Part shown: in pieces, positions 1 through 7,303 of the stretch
How the letters are laid out: the number at the start of each line of letters is the position of its first letter
Position numbering within the stretch: the stretch's first letter is position 1
NCBI GenBank assembly: GCA_049680295.1
Contig: JBAUHN010000373.1
Location: 1 to 15,891 of the forward strand
Length of the DNA stretch: 15,891 bases
Source: JBAUHN01 sp049680295
Lineage (GTDB): Bacteria; Pseudomonadota; Alphaproteobacteria; Rhodobacterales; Rhodobacteraceae
Direction: 5' to 3'
Translations under genes and position numbers: made by a program
The notes under the pieces: model-generated
Database searches by the model: none
What the model was told of the DNA's origin: nothing
The model's input: the letters and a program-made list of their open reading frames with translations, nothing else

Positions 1-544
1 CCGGTACAACCATGATACCCCCGATTTTCAATTGCGCCAAGAGGGGGCCGGGCGGGTCTTCGGCGGCAGCCGTCACAATGATGCGATCAAACGGTGCCTG
101 ATCGGGCAAGCCAAAGCTGCCGTCGGCGGTCAACGTGGTGATATTTGTGAGGTTCAGGATCTCAAAAATGTCGCGTGCTTCGCGCACCAAACGGCGGTGA
201 CGGTCGATTGTATAGACCCGGCGTGCCAATTTGCTAAGGATCGCTGCCTGGTACCCCGACCCGGTGCCGATCTCTAAAACCTTGTCGCGCGGGCTGACTT
301 GCAAGGCCTGGCTCATCAGTCCGACGACGGAGGGCTGGCTGATGGTCTGGCCGCAGGCAATGGGCAGTGGCATGTCCTCATAGGCGCGTTCCGCAAACAA
401 TCCGCGAATGAACGGGCCGCGATCAACCGCCTCCATTGCGTTCAATACCGCCTTGTCCGTCACACCTTTTGAGCGAAGCGCATACAGAAACTGCATCTTT
501 CGTTCAGCAGTATCTATCGCATCAGTTGGCAGATCGGTCGTCAT
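1..544 (-). CDS. pcm: Protein-L-isoaspartate O-methyltransferase, C-terminus cut by window edge
   Basis: Uses S-adenosylmethionine to methylate abnormal L-isoaspartyl residues so that damaged proteins can be repaired in the cytoplasm. About 181 codons are visible before the window ends. The visible part has the PCMT features: an N-terminal helical part, the substrate-side motif 'GQTISQPSVV', the SAM-binding glycine loop 'VLEIGTGSGYQAA' and, further on, 'FDRIIVTAAAE'. Only the last part of the usual roughly 215-residue protein is missing. The ATG at 544-542 overlaps the surE stop codon as ATGA, and an AGGA lies 8 nt upstream inside surE, so the two genes are translationally coupled. The surE-pcm pair is a classic bacterial arrangement linked to stationary-phase survival. 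Identification is confident; the truncation is only the edge of the window. Confidence 0.96.
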   Translation of the reverse strand, partial: MTTDLPTDAIDTAERKMQFLYALRSKGVTDKAVLNAMEAVDRGPFIRGLFAERAYEDMPLPIACGQTISQPSVVGLMSQALQVSPRDKVLEIGTGSGYQAAILSKLARRVYTIDRHRRLVREARDIFEILNLTNITTLTADGSFGLPDQAPFDRIIVTAAAEDPPGPLLAQLKIGGIMVVP

Positions 545-1326
545 GTGGCAATTCCTGACAACGCGGTCATTGCGTCATGCGCTGTCAGATCAGCCCGCAT
601 CGGTGTAACCGAAATATAGCCGTCCAGATTATCTGCCGCATCTGATCCGCGGGCTGTGGCCACCTGTTGATCACCGCCTTTGATCCACAAAAACCGCCGC
701 CCTGACGGGGACAGATGGGCCTCGGTGGTGAAATTGACATTTGGACGTCGACCTTGCGTTGACAGGCGCACACCTTTGACCCCGTCGCCCGGTGCGGGTG
801 GGAAATTAACATTGTAAAACAATGGGTAATCTGTGACCTCAACGGGCGAGTGATCCAGAATACGGCGCACCGTGTCGGCACCATGCTGTGCAGACGCCTC
901 AAAAGGGTTGGCGATCTGAGCGTTGGCGGGGCCGAAATATTGCGACATGGCGATGGCGGGAATACCTTGCAAAGCGGCCTCCATTGCGCCGCCGATTGTG
1001 CCGGAATATAGCGTATTTTCGGCCGAGTTATTGCCGCGATTGACGCCCGACAGCACCAGATCGGGCGGCGCGTCAGCCATAACATCATGCAGGCCTGCCA
1101 GCACACAATCGGCTGGGCTGCCTTCGGCAGCAAAGCGACGGTGGCCCAATTCGATGATCATCGTCGGGCTGGTGTAGCTGATGCAATGACCCACGCCCGA
1201 TTGCTCAAACGCCGGGGCCACGGTCCAGACTTCGCCTTTCGGGCCCGCAATTTCCGTGGCAATAGCATGCAGCACCTCAAGCCCCGGAGCATTGATGCCA
1301 TCGTCATTGGTAATAAGAATACGCAT
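541..1326 (-). CDS. surE: 5'-nucleotidase SurE (stationary-phase survival protein)
   Basis: SurE is a metal-dependent cytoplasmic phosphatase that removes phosphate from nucleoside 5'- (and 3'-) monophosphates. The 261-residue length is normal for the family. The N-terminus carries the metal-binding aspartate pair (Asp8-Asp9 in 'ITNDDGINAPGL'). Ser43 in 'EQSGVGH' and Asn96 in 'SGVNRGNN' complete the expected divalent-metal site, and 'YSGTIGGAMEA' follows as in other SurE proteins. An AGGGA about 8 nt upstream of the ATG serves as ribosome binding site. The gene is first in a two-gene unit with pcm, which it overlaps by 4 bp, and a candidate promoter lies 20-50 bp upstream. No odd residues were seen. 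Confidence 0.97.
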   Translation of the reverse strand: MRILITNDDGINAPGLEVLHAIATEIAGPKGEVWTVAPAFEQSGVGHCISYTSPTMIIELGHRRFAAEGSPADCVLAGLHDVMADAPPDLVLSGVNRGNNSAENTLYSGTIGGAMEAALQGIPAIAMSQYFGPANAQIANPFEASAQHGADTVRRILDHSPVEVTDYPLFYNVNFPPAPGDGVKGVRLSTQGRRPNVNFTTEAHLSPSGRRFLWIKGGDQQVATARGSDAADNLDGYISVTPMRADLTAHDAMTALSGIAT

Positions 1327-1345
1327 GCAAAAGTCCCTTTATTAC

Positions 1346-1374
1346 TTGATAGGCGACGACGTCAGTCGCGGCAA
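1346..1374 (-). promoter_or_regulatory. Candidate sigma-70-type promoter for surE-pcm
   Basis: Reading the minus strand, TTGCCG (1374-1369) and TATCAA (1351-1346) are separated by exactly 17 nt, giving 4 of 6 matches to each of the -35 and -10 consensus hexamers. The start of transcription would fall near 1339, just upstream of the surE Shine-Dalgarno sequence. The 96-bp gap to the SDR gene allows an independent promoter. This is pattern matching only. Confidence 0.35.
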
Positions 1375-1422
1375 GGAGGGATGCGTTTTCAAGCCTTGGA
1401 TCTGGGGGGCACCAGTCGTATT

Positions 1423-2073
1423 TCAGCCACCCGACAACCCGAGTTGCGTGAGGATTTCGGCAGCCTGATCATGCGGTGTACTTAGCGCTGAATGGTCTTC
1501 ACCGGGGTAGAAACGGGCGCGGGTGGCCGTGGGCATCGGCGCGGGTGTTATGACGCGCACCTGTGGCCCGATTGCCGCAGTTTCGGACTGCCAACTGCAC
1601 GCCAGAGCGATTTGTGCGGCTTTGGTCGCGCCGTAACTGCCAAAGAATTTGGAACCGGCGCGCGGGTCATCAAAAAATACCGCCCTTCCGGACTGCCCCA
1701 ACAAAGGTGCGACATAGGTAATCAGTGTCGAGGTTGCCGTGACATTGCAGGCGATGGATTTCCTCAGATCGGCGGCATCAATGTGATTGGCAGGCGTCAA
1801 GGGGGCTGCGTGGATGGCCGTGTGCACCCACAGATCCAGATGGCCCCAACGGTCAAAAACGCTGCGGCATAATGTGGCCATGGCGGCGTCATCGGTGATA
1901 TCCATCGGCGCCAGGGTCGCCTGACCGCCCCTGGCCTGGATCAGATCGTCGATCTCTTCCAATGCGCCGGTGGTTTTGGCCACCGCAATGATGTGATGCG
2001 TGCGACAAAGCGCAAGCGCCATGGCCGCGCCAAGGCCACGGGATGCACCGGTGATGAGGGCTGTTTTTGTCAT
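1423..2073 (-). CDS. Short-chain dehydrogenase/reductase family protein with degenerate active site
   Basis: A 216-residue Rossmann-fold protein of the SDR family, probably cytosolic and NAD(P)-binding. The cofactor motif 'TGASRGLG' is at residues 8-15, the structural Asn is at 110 ('IACNVTAT') and the catalytic pair Tyr147 and Lys151 is in 'YGATK'. The serine normally 12-13 residues before that tyrosine is replaced: the stretch reads 'AVFFDDPRAGS', with Phe134 and Asp135 at the expected place. The usual NNAG motif is also replaced, by 'VHTAIH'. The upstream-extended reading frame (to 2148) overlaps the DUF1801 gene, so the ATG at 2073-2071, directly before 'MTKTALITGA', is preferred; no clear ribosome binding site is seen there. 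The gene lies 32 bp after the DUF1801 gene. The substrate is unknown, and a classical dehydrogenase reaction is doubtful. Confidence 0.85.
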   Translation of the reverse strand: MTKTALITGASRGLGAAMALALCRTHHIIAVAKTTGALEEIDDLIQARGGQATLAPMDITDDAAMATLCRSVFDRWGHLDLWVHTAIHAAPLTPANHIDAADLRKSIACNVTATSTLITYVAPLLGQSGRAVFFDDPRAGSKFFGSYGATKAAQIALACSWQSETAAIGPQVRVITPAPMPTATRARFYPGEDHSALSTPHDQAAEILTQLGLSGG

Positions 2074-2105
2074 AGGCTGCGTGATGGGGGGGAACGGCTG
2101 CGGCG

Positions 2106-2519
2106 TCAAGATGCCTTGCGGTAATAGGTCAGTGTCAAAAGCGCGCAATGCTCAATGGCGTCTTTGGGCATCGGGGCGTCAAGCGACCAGCGCAAGGCGC
2201 GATTGCCTTGGAATTGAAACGTATCCGGGTAAAGCGTCTTTAGCGTTTCGCCCAAAGTGGTCTGGCAATGCACAAACAGCGCAAAATGATCGGGGTGGGC
2301 GGGATGCCACGCCGCGCGCAGGGTCGTGCCAATACCGTTTTTATGCGGACGCCAAGCGGGTTGTCCCCATTTCAGGCATTCCTCAATCGGCGCGATTTTT
2401 GCACGTGCGGCAACTTTGTGCACGATACCGCGCAGGTCCTCGAAATGACGCCGCGCCGGTTTTGGCCAAAAAGTTGTCACTTCGTGAAAACCTGCGGGAA
2501 GGTCCGGGATTGTTGACAT
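2106..2519 (-). CDS. DUF1801 domain protein
   Basis: A 137-residue cytosolic protein of the DUF1801 (YdhG-like) type. The family pattern is seen in 'ARRHFEDLRGIVHKVA', in 'IEECLKWGQPAW' (the most typical part) and in the later 'HFALFVHCQTTL'. No signal peptide or membrane segment is seen. The function of the family is not known, although its fold resembles small ligand-binding or iron-chaperone-like proteins. It sits between purF (50 bp upstream) and the SDR gene (32 bp downstream) and could be read with either. No good Shine-Dalgarno sequence precedes the ATG. Instead, a TATGCT hexamer ends 6 nt before it, which would fit a leaderless or nearly leaderless transcript. Confidence 0.85.
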   Translation of the reverse strand: MSTIPDLPAGFHEVTTFWPKPARRHFEDLRGIVHKVAARAKIAPIEECLKWGQPAWRPHKNGIGTTLRAAWHPAHPDHFALFVHCQTTLGETLKTLYPDTFQFQGNRALRWSLDAPMPKDAIEHCALLTLTYYRKAS

Positions 2520-2525
2520 AACACT

Positions 2526-2558
2526 AGCATACCTGAGCCGTGGTGACAGTTTCTGTCA
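2526..2558 (-). promoter_or_regulatory. Candidate promoter and dyad operator before the DUF1801 gene
   Basis: On the minus strand a perfect inverted repeat TGACAG-AAA-CTGTCA (2558-2544) is followed by a -10-like TATGCT (2531-2526), and the ATG starts 6 nt later. The repeat covers the place of the -35 hexamer, for which there is no good match, as expected if a dimeric regulator acts there. The repeat also lies 11 bp after the purF stop, but it has no T-run, so it is a poor intrinsic terminator. Confidence 0.3.
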
Positions 2559-2569
2559 GCAATATCGAC

Positions 2570-4123
2570 TTATTCCGCTGCCGGCTTCATCTCGAACCCC
2601 TGATCGACCTGATCGGCGGGAATGACCGGGTATTCGCCCGAAAAACAGGCGTCACAATATTGTGGTTGTTTGGCATTGCGGCCTTTGGCCTCGCCGACCG
2701 CTCGGTAGAGCCCGTCGAGCGAGATGAATTTGAGGCTGTTGACCTGCAAATGGTCGCGCATTTCGTCCTCGGACATCGTCGCGGCCAATAGTTTTTCGCG
2801 TTGCGGCGTATCGACACCGTAAAAACACGGCCATGCGGTCGGCGGCGATGCGATGCGGAAATGCACCTCGGCGGCACCGGCATCCAGGATCATTTCCTTT
2901 ATTTTCCGGCTGGTGGTGCCGCGTACAACGCTGTCGTCGACCAAAATCACCCGTTTGCCCCTGATCAGCGCGCGGTTGACGTTGAGTTTCAGGCGCACGC
3001 CCATGTTGCGGATCTGCTCAGTCGGCTCAATAAAGGTGCGGCCCATATATTGGTTGCGGATGATGCCCATCGCGTAGGGAATGCCCGATTGCAGCGAATA
3101 GCCGATGGCCGCAGGGGTGCCGGAATCCGGAACCGGACAGACCAGATCGGCGTCAACCGGGTTTTCCTTGGCCAACTCCCGGCCAATCGCTTCGCGGGTT
3201 TCATAAACGGAACGACCCCCAAGAATGCTGTCGGGACGGCTGAAATAGACATGTTCGAATATGCAGAACCGGGGTGCGACAGGGCGGAACGGAAAGTGGC
3301 TTTCGACGCCCTTTTCAGTGATCACGACCATTTCTCCAGGTGCAATTTCGCGGATGAAATCAGCGCCAATGATATCCAGCGCGCAGGTCTCGGAGCTGAG
3401 AGCCCAGCCATCGCCGATTTTGCCCAGCACCAGCGGGCGGACGCCCAGCGGGTCGCGCACGCCGATCAGCTTGGTGCGGGTCATGGCAACGATGGAAAAT
3501 GCGCCCTCGACCCGGCGCAGCGCGTCTTCCATGCGCTCAGGGATATTGCGTTGCAAGGATCGGGCCATCAGATGAATGATGCATTCGCTGTCGGACGAGC
3601 TTTGAAAAATCGACCCGCGTTCAATCAATTCGCGGCGCAGGGCGTTGGCATTGGTGATATTGCCGTTATGGGCAATCGCCGCCCCGCCCATCGCGAATTC
3701 ACCAAAAAACGGCTGCACATCGCGGATCGCGGTCTGGCCTTTTGATCCGGCGGTGGAATAGCGTACATGTCCGATGGCCAGCGGTCCGGGCAGGGTTTCC
3801 ATCACACTTTGCGAAGTAAAGGTATCGCGGACATAGCCAAAACGGCGCGCTGACTGAAACCCCTGTTCGGCGTCATGGCTGACAATGCCACCGGCCTCTT
3901 GCCCACGGTGTTGCAGGGCATGCAGGCCAAGGGCCACGAAATTGGCAGCGTCAGAGACACCAATCACGCCAAAAATGCCGCATTCCTCTTTAAGTTTGTC
4001 ATCATCGAAAGGGTGGGCAGGTGGCATGATCTGGGACAACGGGGCAGCTCCGAATCCTGTGATGTCTGTTGCCCCCTGCTTAAGCGCTGCGCGCGCCAGT
4101 GTCACGAAACTATCATGGGTCAT
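2570..4123 (-). CDS. purF: Amidophosphoribosyltransferase, first enzyme of purine synthesis
   Basis: Transfers the amide nitrogen of glutamine to PRPP, giving 5-phosphoribosylamine. The N-terminal glutaminase domain begins at the nucleophile Cys in 'KEECGIFGVIG', exposed by propeptide removal. The remaining Ntn-hydrolase signature ('LHALQHRGQEAGGI', 'GHVRYSTAGS') follows. The C-terminal phosphoribosyltransferase domain has the PRPP loop 'VILVDDSVVRGTTS'. Cysteines in 'RFCIFEHVYF', 'WPCFYGVD' and 'YCDACFSGEY' match the four 4Fe-4S ligands of the Bacillus-type enzyme. The start is uncertain. The ATG at 4123 gives 517 residues with a long 47-residue propeptide; an internal ATG at 4027 gives 485 residues and a 15-residue propeptide, closer to the Bacillus enzyme. 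Neither has a Shine-Dalgarno sequence; a TATAGT 7 nt before 4123 could make that ATG leaderless. Confidence 0.97.
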   Translation of the reverse strand: MTHDSFVTLARAALKQGATDITGFGAAPLSQIMPPAHPFDDDKLKEECGIFGVIGVSDAANFVALGLHALQHRGQEAGGIVSHDAEQGFQSARRFGYVRDTFTSQSVMETLPGPLAIGHVRYSTAGSKGQTAIRDVQPFFGEFAMGGAAIAHNGNITNANALRRELIERGSIFQSSSDSECIIHLMARSLQRNIPERMEDALRRVEGAFSIVAMTRTKLIGVRDPLGVRPLVLGKIGDGWALSSETCALDIIGADFIREIAPGEMVVITEKGVESHFPFRPVAPRFCIFEHVYFSRPDSILGGRSVYETREAIGRELAKENPVDADLVCPVPDSGTPAAIGYSLQSGIPYAMGIIRNQYMGRTFIEPTEQIRNMGVRLKLNVNRALIRGKRVILVDDSVVRGTTSRKIKEMILDAGAAEVHFRIASPPTAWPCFYGVDTPQREKLLAATMSEDEMRDHLQVNSLKFISLDGLYRAVGEAKGRNAKQPQYCDACFSGEYPVIPADQVDQGFEMKPAAE

Positions 4124-4130
4124 TTACGAA

Positions 4131-4136
4131 ACTATA
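4131..4136 (-). promoter_or_regulatory. purF: Candidate -10 element for purF
   Basis: TATAGT on the minus strand (5 of 6 to consensus) ends 7 nt before the ATG at 4123, so transcription would start at or next to that codon. Only a weak -35 (TGCGCA, spacer 18) is present. It lies after the terminator-like hairpin of the upstream kinase gene, which supports separate transcription of purF. Confidence 0.35.
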
Positions 4137-4169
4137 ACGCATCAGGTAAATTCATGCGCAGGTGTGGTC

Positions 4170-4209
4170 AAAAAACCCGGCTTTTGCGTTTGGTTCGCGA
4201 CCTCGGGTT
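4170..4209 (-). terminator. Candidate intrinsic terminator after the histidine kinase gene
   Basis: On the minus strand AACCCG (4209-4204, starting at the last base of the kinase stop codon) pairs with CGGGTT (4179-4174), and a run of six T (4175-4170) overlaps and follows the stem. The 24-nt loop is long and holds only a weak inner stem, so the terminator may be inefficient. Confidence 0.4.
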
Positions 4210-5276
4210 CAGGCTCTGAGTGCCGGCGCGATGGGTTCAAAGACGCCGGGCAGGGAAAATTGCATTGTGCACCCTTTGGCATTCGGGCTGTTGGTGACTG
4301 AAATCTCGCCGCCGCGCGACGTGATCAATCGGTGTATTCCCAAAAGCCCATAACCGCTGTCGACCCGAAATTCGCCATTGTCCAAAAACGCCTTGCCCGG
4401 ATTTTCAAAGCCCTGGCCGTTGTCCTGCAAGGCGATCTGCAACAACCCGTCTGACGCCGCGCGCAGCGAAATGTCAATGTTGAGCGAGGGCCGGTTTGCG
4501 TGTTTCAACGCATTGTCGATCAGATTGCGCAGCACAATTTGATAGGCGGTTTTGTCACCCCTGATCGTTCCGTCAAACCAGTTAAAATGATGTGCGCCCA
4601 GCGGGTCCAGAATATCAGCAAGGTTCTTGCACATGTCGCCAAAATCAAAGGGCTGCAGCGCGGGCTGCGTTGTGGTTGCGCGGGCATGGGCCAGCACATC
4701 AGAAATCAGTATCGCGGATTTCTGCGCGACATTTTCCAACATGTCGATCAGTTCCAGTTTGCCGTCGCCGTGATCTTCGAATCCATCGCGCAGCATTTCT
4801 GCCAGGGCCGCGACGTTGTTCATGGGGGTGCGCAAATCATGCGCGGCCATCGTCACAAACTGTTCAATCTCGGACGTGACCGTGCTGAGATTTGCCTGCA
4901 GTTCGCGGGTTTTCTGGTCTTCGGTTATGTCCCAACTGGTGCCAACCAGACGGACAACCACGTCGTCATCGTCTACCACAGGTGTCAGGGTTGTCCGCAA
5001 AAGGCGGATTTCGCCAAAGAGCGGCATTTCAAGTTCATAGGTCTGCGCAATTCCAGTTGCGGCGACGGCCTTTTGCCGTTCGAAAATCGGCAACCCATAT
5101 TGGAGTGGGTAGATATTATCCGCGGTTCGTCCGAGTATTTGATCGGGCCGCAGTCCAATTCCCTCCAGCGCGAGGTGATTGAGAAAGGCGTAACGCGGCA
5201 CGCCGTCTTCGTCGACATCCAGAACAATGATCCGGATCGCGACATGATCATAACAGCGTAAGGTTGGGTCGCGCAT
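4209..5276 (-). CDS. Soluble PAS-domain sensor histidine kinase
   Basis: A 355-residue cytoplasmic two-component kinase. An N-terminal PAS domain spans roughly residues 15-120 and ends with the typical 'VGTSWDITEDQ'. A coiled segment leads into the dimerisation/phosphoacceptor helix, with His146 in 'MAAHDLRTPMNN'. The ATPase domain has the N box 'NLIDNALKHA' (251-260), the G1 box 'DNGQGF' (285-290) and the G2 box 'GYGLLGIHRLI' (308-318). No membrane segment, signal peptide or receiver domain is present, and no response regulator gene lies nearby. A GGAG 6 nt before the ATG is a clear ribosome binding site. The gene stands between cvpA and purF, which I recall as neighbours in related genomes, so it may be an insertion. 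A CtrA-type motif upstream and a terminator-like hairpin downstream suggest an independent unit. The signal sensed is unknown. Confidence 0.92.
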   Translation of the reverse strand: MRDPTLRCYDHVAIRIIVLDVDEDGVPRYAFLNHLALEGIGLRPDQILGRTADNIYPLQYGLPIFERQKAVAATGIAQTYELEMPLFGEIRLLRTTLTPVVDDDDVVVRLVGTSWDITEDQKTRELQANLSTVTSEIEQFVTMAAHDLRTPMNNVAALAEMLRDGFEDHGDGKLELIDMLENVAQKSAILISDVLAHARATTTQPALQPFDFGDMCKNLADILDPLGAHHFNWFDGTIRGDKTAYQIVLRNLIDNALKHANRPSLNIDISLRAASDGLLQIALQDNGQGFENPGKAFLDNGEFRVDSGYGLLGIHRLITSRGGEISVTNSPNAKGCTMQFSLPGVFEPIAPALRA

Positions 5277-5323
5277 GTCGTCTCCGGCAAATCGGTCTGC
5301 CGAAAGGTCTATCAGCCTTAGCT

Positions 5324-5338
5324 TTAAGGACGGGTTAA
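5324..5338 (-). promoter_or_regulatory. Candidate CtrA binding site upstream of the histidine kinase
   Basis: A perfect TTAA-N7-TTAA motif lies 47 bp before the kinase ATG; on the minus strand it reads TTAACCCGTCCTTAA. This is the full-site consensus for the alphaproteobacterial response regulator CtrA, which in Rhodobacterales controls motility, gene transfer agents and signalling genes. A GATAG-containing stretch follows about 10 nt later and could serve as part of a -10. Binding is inferred from the motif alone. Confidence 0.45.
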
Positions 5339-5365
5339 GATATCCGCCGGAATTTTATCTTAACC
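5333..5365. repeat. Perfect 10-bp inverted repeat over the cvpA stop codon
   Basis: GGTTAAGATA (5333-5342) and TATCTTAACC (5356-5365) are exact inverse complements around a 13-nt spacer. The cvpA stop codon (5362-5360) lies inside one arm, and the other arm overlaps the CtrA-type motif. The repeat is A/T-rich and has no following T-run, so it looks more like a protein binding site or an mRNA 3' structure than a standard terminator. Confidence 0.5.
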
Positions 5366-5914
5366 GCCGCAGTTCCCGACAAGGGCTTCGTAGCGTGAGG
5401 TGATCCAGCCCAACGCCTGCTCGGGATCAGAATTTTCGATCCGGTCGCTAAATTGGCTGAACACCAGCGCCGAGCGGCTTTCGTCGACGACAGTATAGGA
5501 TTCGCCGGTGATGACCGTTTGATAAACAAAAAAGGCGATTGCGACCAATAACACGCCGCGCACAACGCCAAAGATGAACCCAAGTGCCTGATCTGCGCCG
5601 CCCAAAACGGATCGTTGCACGGCCGAAGAAAACAACGGCGTGAACAAGGACACCACGATCAATGCAGCGGCAAAAACGATTGCAAAGGCGCCGATGATCG
5701 ACAATTCGCAACTATCAGCCAGAAATTCGCCTACAACAGGCAATTCACGCACCAGTGGTTCAACTTGCGGTGCGAACAAAAAGGCCAAAACGGCAGCCGC
5801 AACCCATCCCACGATCGCCATCAATTCGCGGACCAATCCGCGGCCATAGGCCAGCAGTGCTGACAATATGATGACCACTGCGACAACGCCGTCGACTAGG
5901 GTGAAACCTTCCAT
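5360..5914 (-). CDS. cvpA: CvpA family membrane protein
   Basis: A 184-residue inner-membrane protein of the CvpA family, named for its need in colicin V production in E. coli and often found next to purF. The family start 'FTLVDGVVAVVIILSALLAYGRGLVRELM' region (residues 4-32, here in part) is typical. Hydrophobic segments lie at about residues 8-24, 33-48, 72-92 and 112-130, with the conserved 'LGGADQALGFIFGVVRGVLL' type motif before the last one. The C-terminal third is soluble and ends in 'NCGG'. The gene begins 27 bp after the radA stop, suggesting co-transcription. In many bacteria cvpA directly precedes purF; here a histidine kinase gene separates them. Its molecular role is still poorly defined, with envelope integrity the best-supported link. 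Confidence 0.92.
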   Translation of the reverse strand: MEGFTLVDGVVAVVIILSALLAYGRGLVRELMAIVGWVAAAVLAFLFAPQVEPLVRELPVVGEFLADSCELSIIGAFAIVFAAALIVVSLFTPLFSSAVQRSVLGGADQALGFIFGVVRGVLLVAIAFFVYQTVITGESYTVVDESRSALVFSQFSDRIENSDPEQALGWITSRYEALVGNCGG

Positions 5915-5941
5915 GCTCGTCTTGCCTTTCTTTGGCGGCGC

Positions 5942-7303
5942 TTATCCTGCGCCAAATATTTCGCCCACAAACCCGGTCAGATCGCCCATCGTTGAGAGCG
6001 TAATTCCAGTGACCCCGACGGGTTTTCCACCAGCAGGCGCGATGGCCTGTGTGAAACCAAGTTTTTGGGCTTCTTTCAACCTGTTTTCGGTCTGAGTAGC
6101 CGGACGCAGTGCACCGGACAAACTTATTTCGCCAAAAACCACGGTATTTTCCGGCAAAGCGGCATCTTCGCGCGCAGATAGTAGCGCGGCGGCAACAGCC
6201 AGATCGGCCGCAGGCTCGCCTACTTTCATACCACCTGCCACGTTCAGATAGACATCAAGGCCGGTAAAGGGGATGCCGCAGCGGGCCTCAAGCACCGCAA
6301 GGATCATCGCCAGACGCCCGCCATCCCATCCGACAACGCTGCGCCGGGCTTGGGCATGGGGCGAAGGTGCGACAAGGGCCTGCAATTCCACCAGCACAGG
6401 CCGGGTGCCTTCTACGCCAGCAAAAACCACCGATCCGGGCGAAGGTGTGCCGCGCTCGGACAGGAACAGGGCAGAGGGGTTGGACACTTCGGCCAGCCCC
6501 ATGCCGGTCATTTCAAACACGCCGATCTCATCTGCAGGGCCAAAGCGGTTTTTGACAGCGCGCAGAATGCGGAACTGGTGGCCGCGTTCGCCTTCGAAAT
6601 ATAGCACGGTATCGACCATATGTTCGACGACACGCGGGCCTGCGATCTGGCCGTCTTTGGTCACATGGCCGACCAGAATGACGCTGACGCCTTTGCGCTT
6701 GGCAAAGCTGGTTAATTCATGCGCGGCGGCGCGCACCTGAGACACCGAACCGGGGGCGGATTCGACGTTATCGGCCCACATGGTCTGAATGGAATCGATG
6801 ATCGCCAATGCCGGGCGCTCGGCCTCAAGCGTGGTCAGGATGTTGCGCAGGTTGGTCTCCGCCGCCAGTTGCACCGGCGCATCCGCCAGTCCCAGACGCT
6901 GCGCGCGCATACGGACCTGCGCGCTGGCCTCTTCACCCGAGACATAGATGGTTTTCAATCCACGCCGGGCAAAATCCGCCGCCGCCTGCAACAAAAGCGT
7001 CGATTTACCGATGCCGGGATCACCGCCCACCAGAATGGCGGATGCGGGCACCAGACCGCCGCCCAAGACGCGGTTCAATTCTTCGATGCCAGATTGGGTG
7101 CGGGGCGGGGGCGCTTCCTCGGTGGCCAGATCGGTCAGATGCACGGTCGATCCGCGTTTGCCGCCCAAGGATTTCGCAGGTCCGGTGCTGATGCCGGTGT
7201 CTTGCTGAATGGTGTTCCATTCATTGCAATTCTCACAACGTCCAGACCATTTGGAATAGACCGATCCGCAGGCGGCGCATGAAAAGGAGGGGGCTTTGGC
7301 CAT
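5942..7303 (-). CDS. radA: DNA repair protein RadA
   Basis: RadA (Sms) is a RecA-like ATPase and branch-migration helicase acting in homologous recombination. The 453-residue length is standard. The N-terminal C4 zinc finger uses Cys9, Cys12, Cys23 and Cys26. The Walker A is 'GGDPGIGKST' (93-102), the family motif 'KNRFG' is at 251-255, and the C-terminal Lon-like domain holds 'NVAGGMKVGEPAADLA'. The open frame extends further upstream, but the ATG at 7303 places the zinc finger at the usual distance from the N-terminus, and the longer form would run into the pqiA-like gene. No Shine-Dalgarno sequence is visible. A 6-bp hairpin with an AUG-UAA in its loop abuts the start codon. The gene follows the pqiA-like gene by 43 bp and precedes cvpA by 27 bp. 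Confidence 0.97.
   Translation of the reverse strand: MAKAPSFSCAACGSVYSKWSGRCENCNEWNTIQQDTGISTGPAKSLGGKRGSTVHLTDLATEEAPPPRTQSGIEELNRVLGGGLVPASAILVGGDPGIGKSTLLLQAAADFARRGLKTIYVSGEEASAQVRMRAQRLGLADAPVQLAAETNLRNILTTLEAERPALAIIDSIQTMWADNVESAPGSVSQVRAAAHELTSFAKRKGVSVILVGHVTKDGQIAGPRVVEHMVDTVLYFEGERGHQFRILRAVKNRFGPADEIGVFEMTGMGLAEVSNPSALFLSERGTPSPGSVVFAGVEGTRPVLVELQALVAPSPHAQARRSVVGWDGGRLAMILAVLEARCGIPFTGLDVYLNVAGGMKVGEPAADLAVAAALLSAREDAALPENTVVFGEISLSGALRPATQTENRLKEAQKLGFTQAIAPAGGKPVGVTGITLSTMGDLTGFVGEIFGAG

Noticed and set aside
2801..3745. Long plus-strand open frame (314 codons)
   Set aside because: Lies wholly opposite purF, whose motifs are certain; the translation shows no recognisable domain and has the composition of an antisense frame.
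4500..5261. Plus-strand open frame of 253 codons opposite the histidine kinase
   Set aside because: Antisense to a well-supported kinase; no recognisable sequence features of its own.
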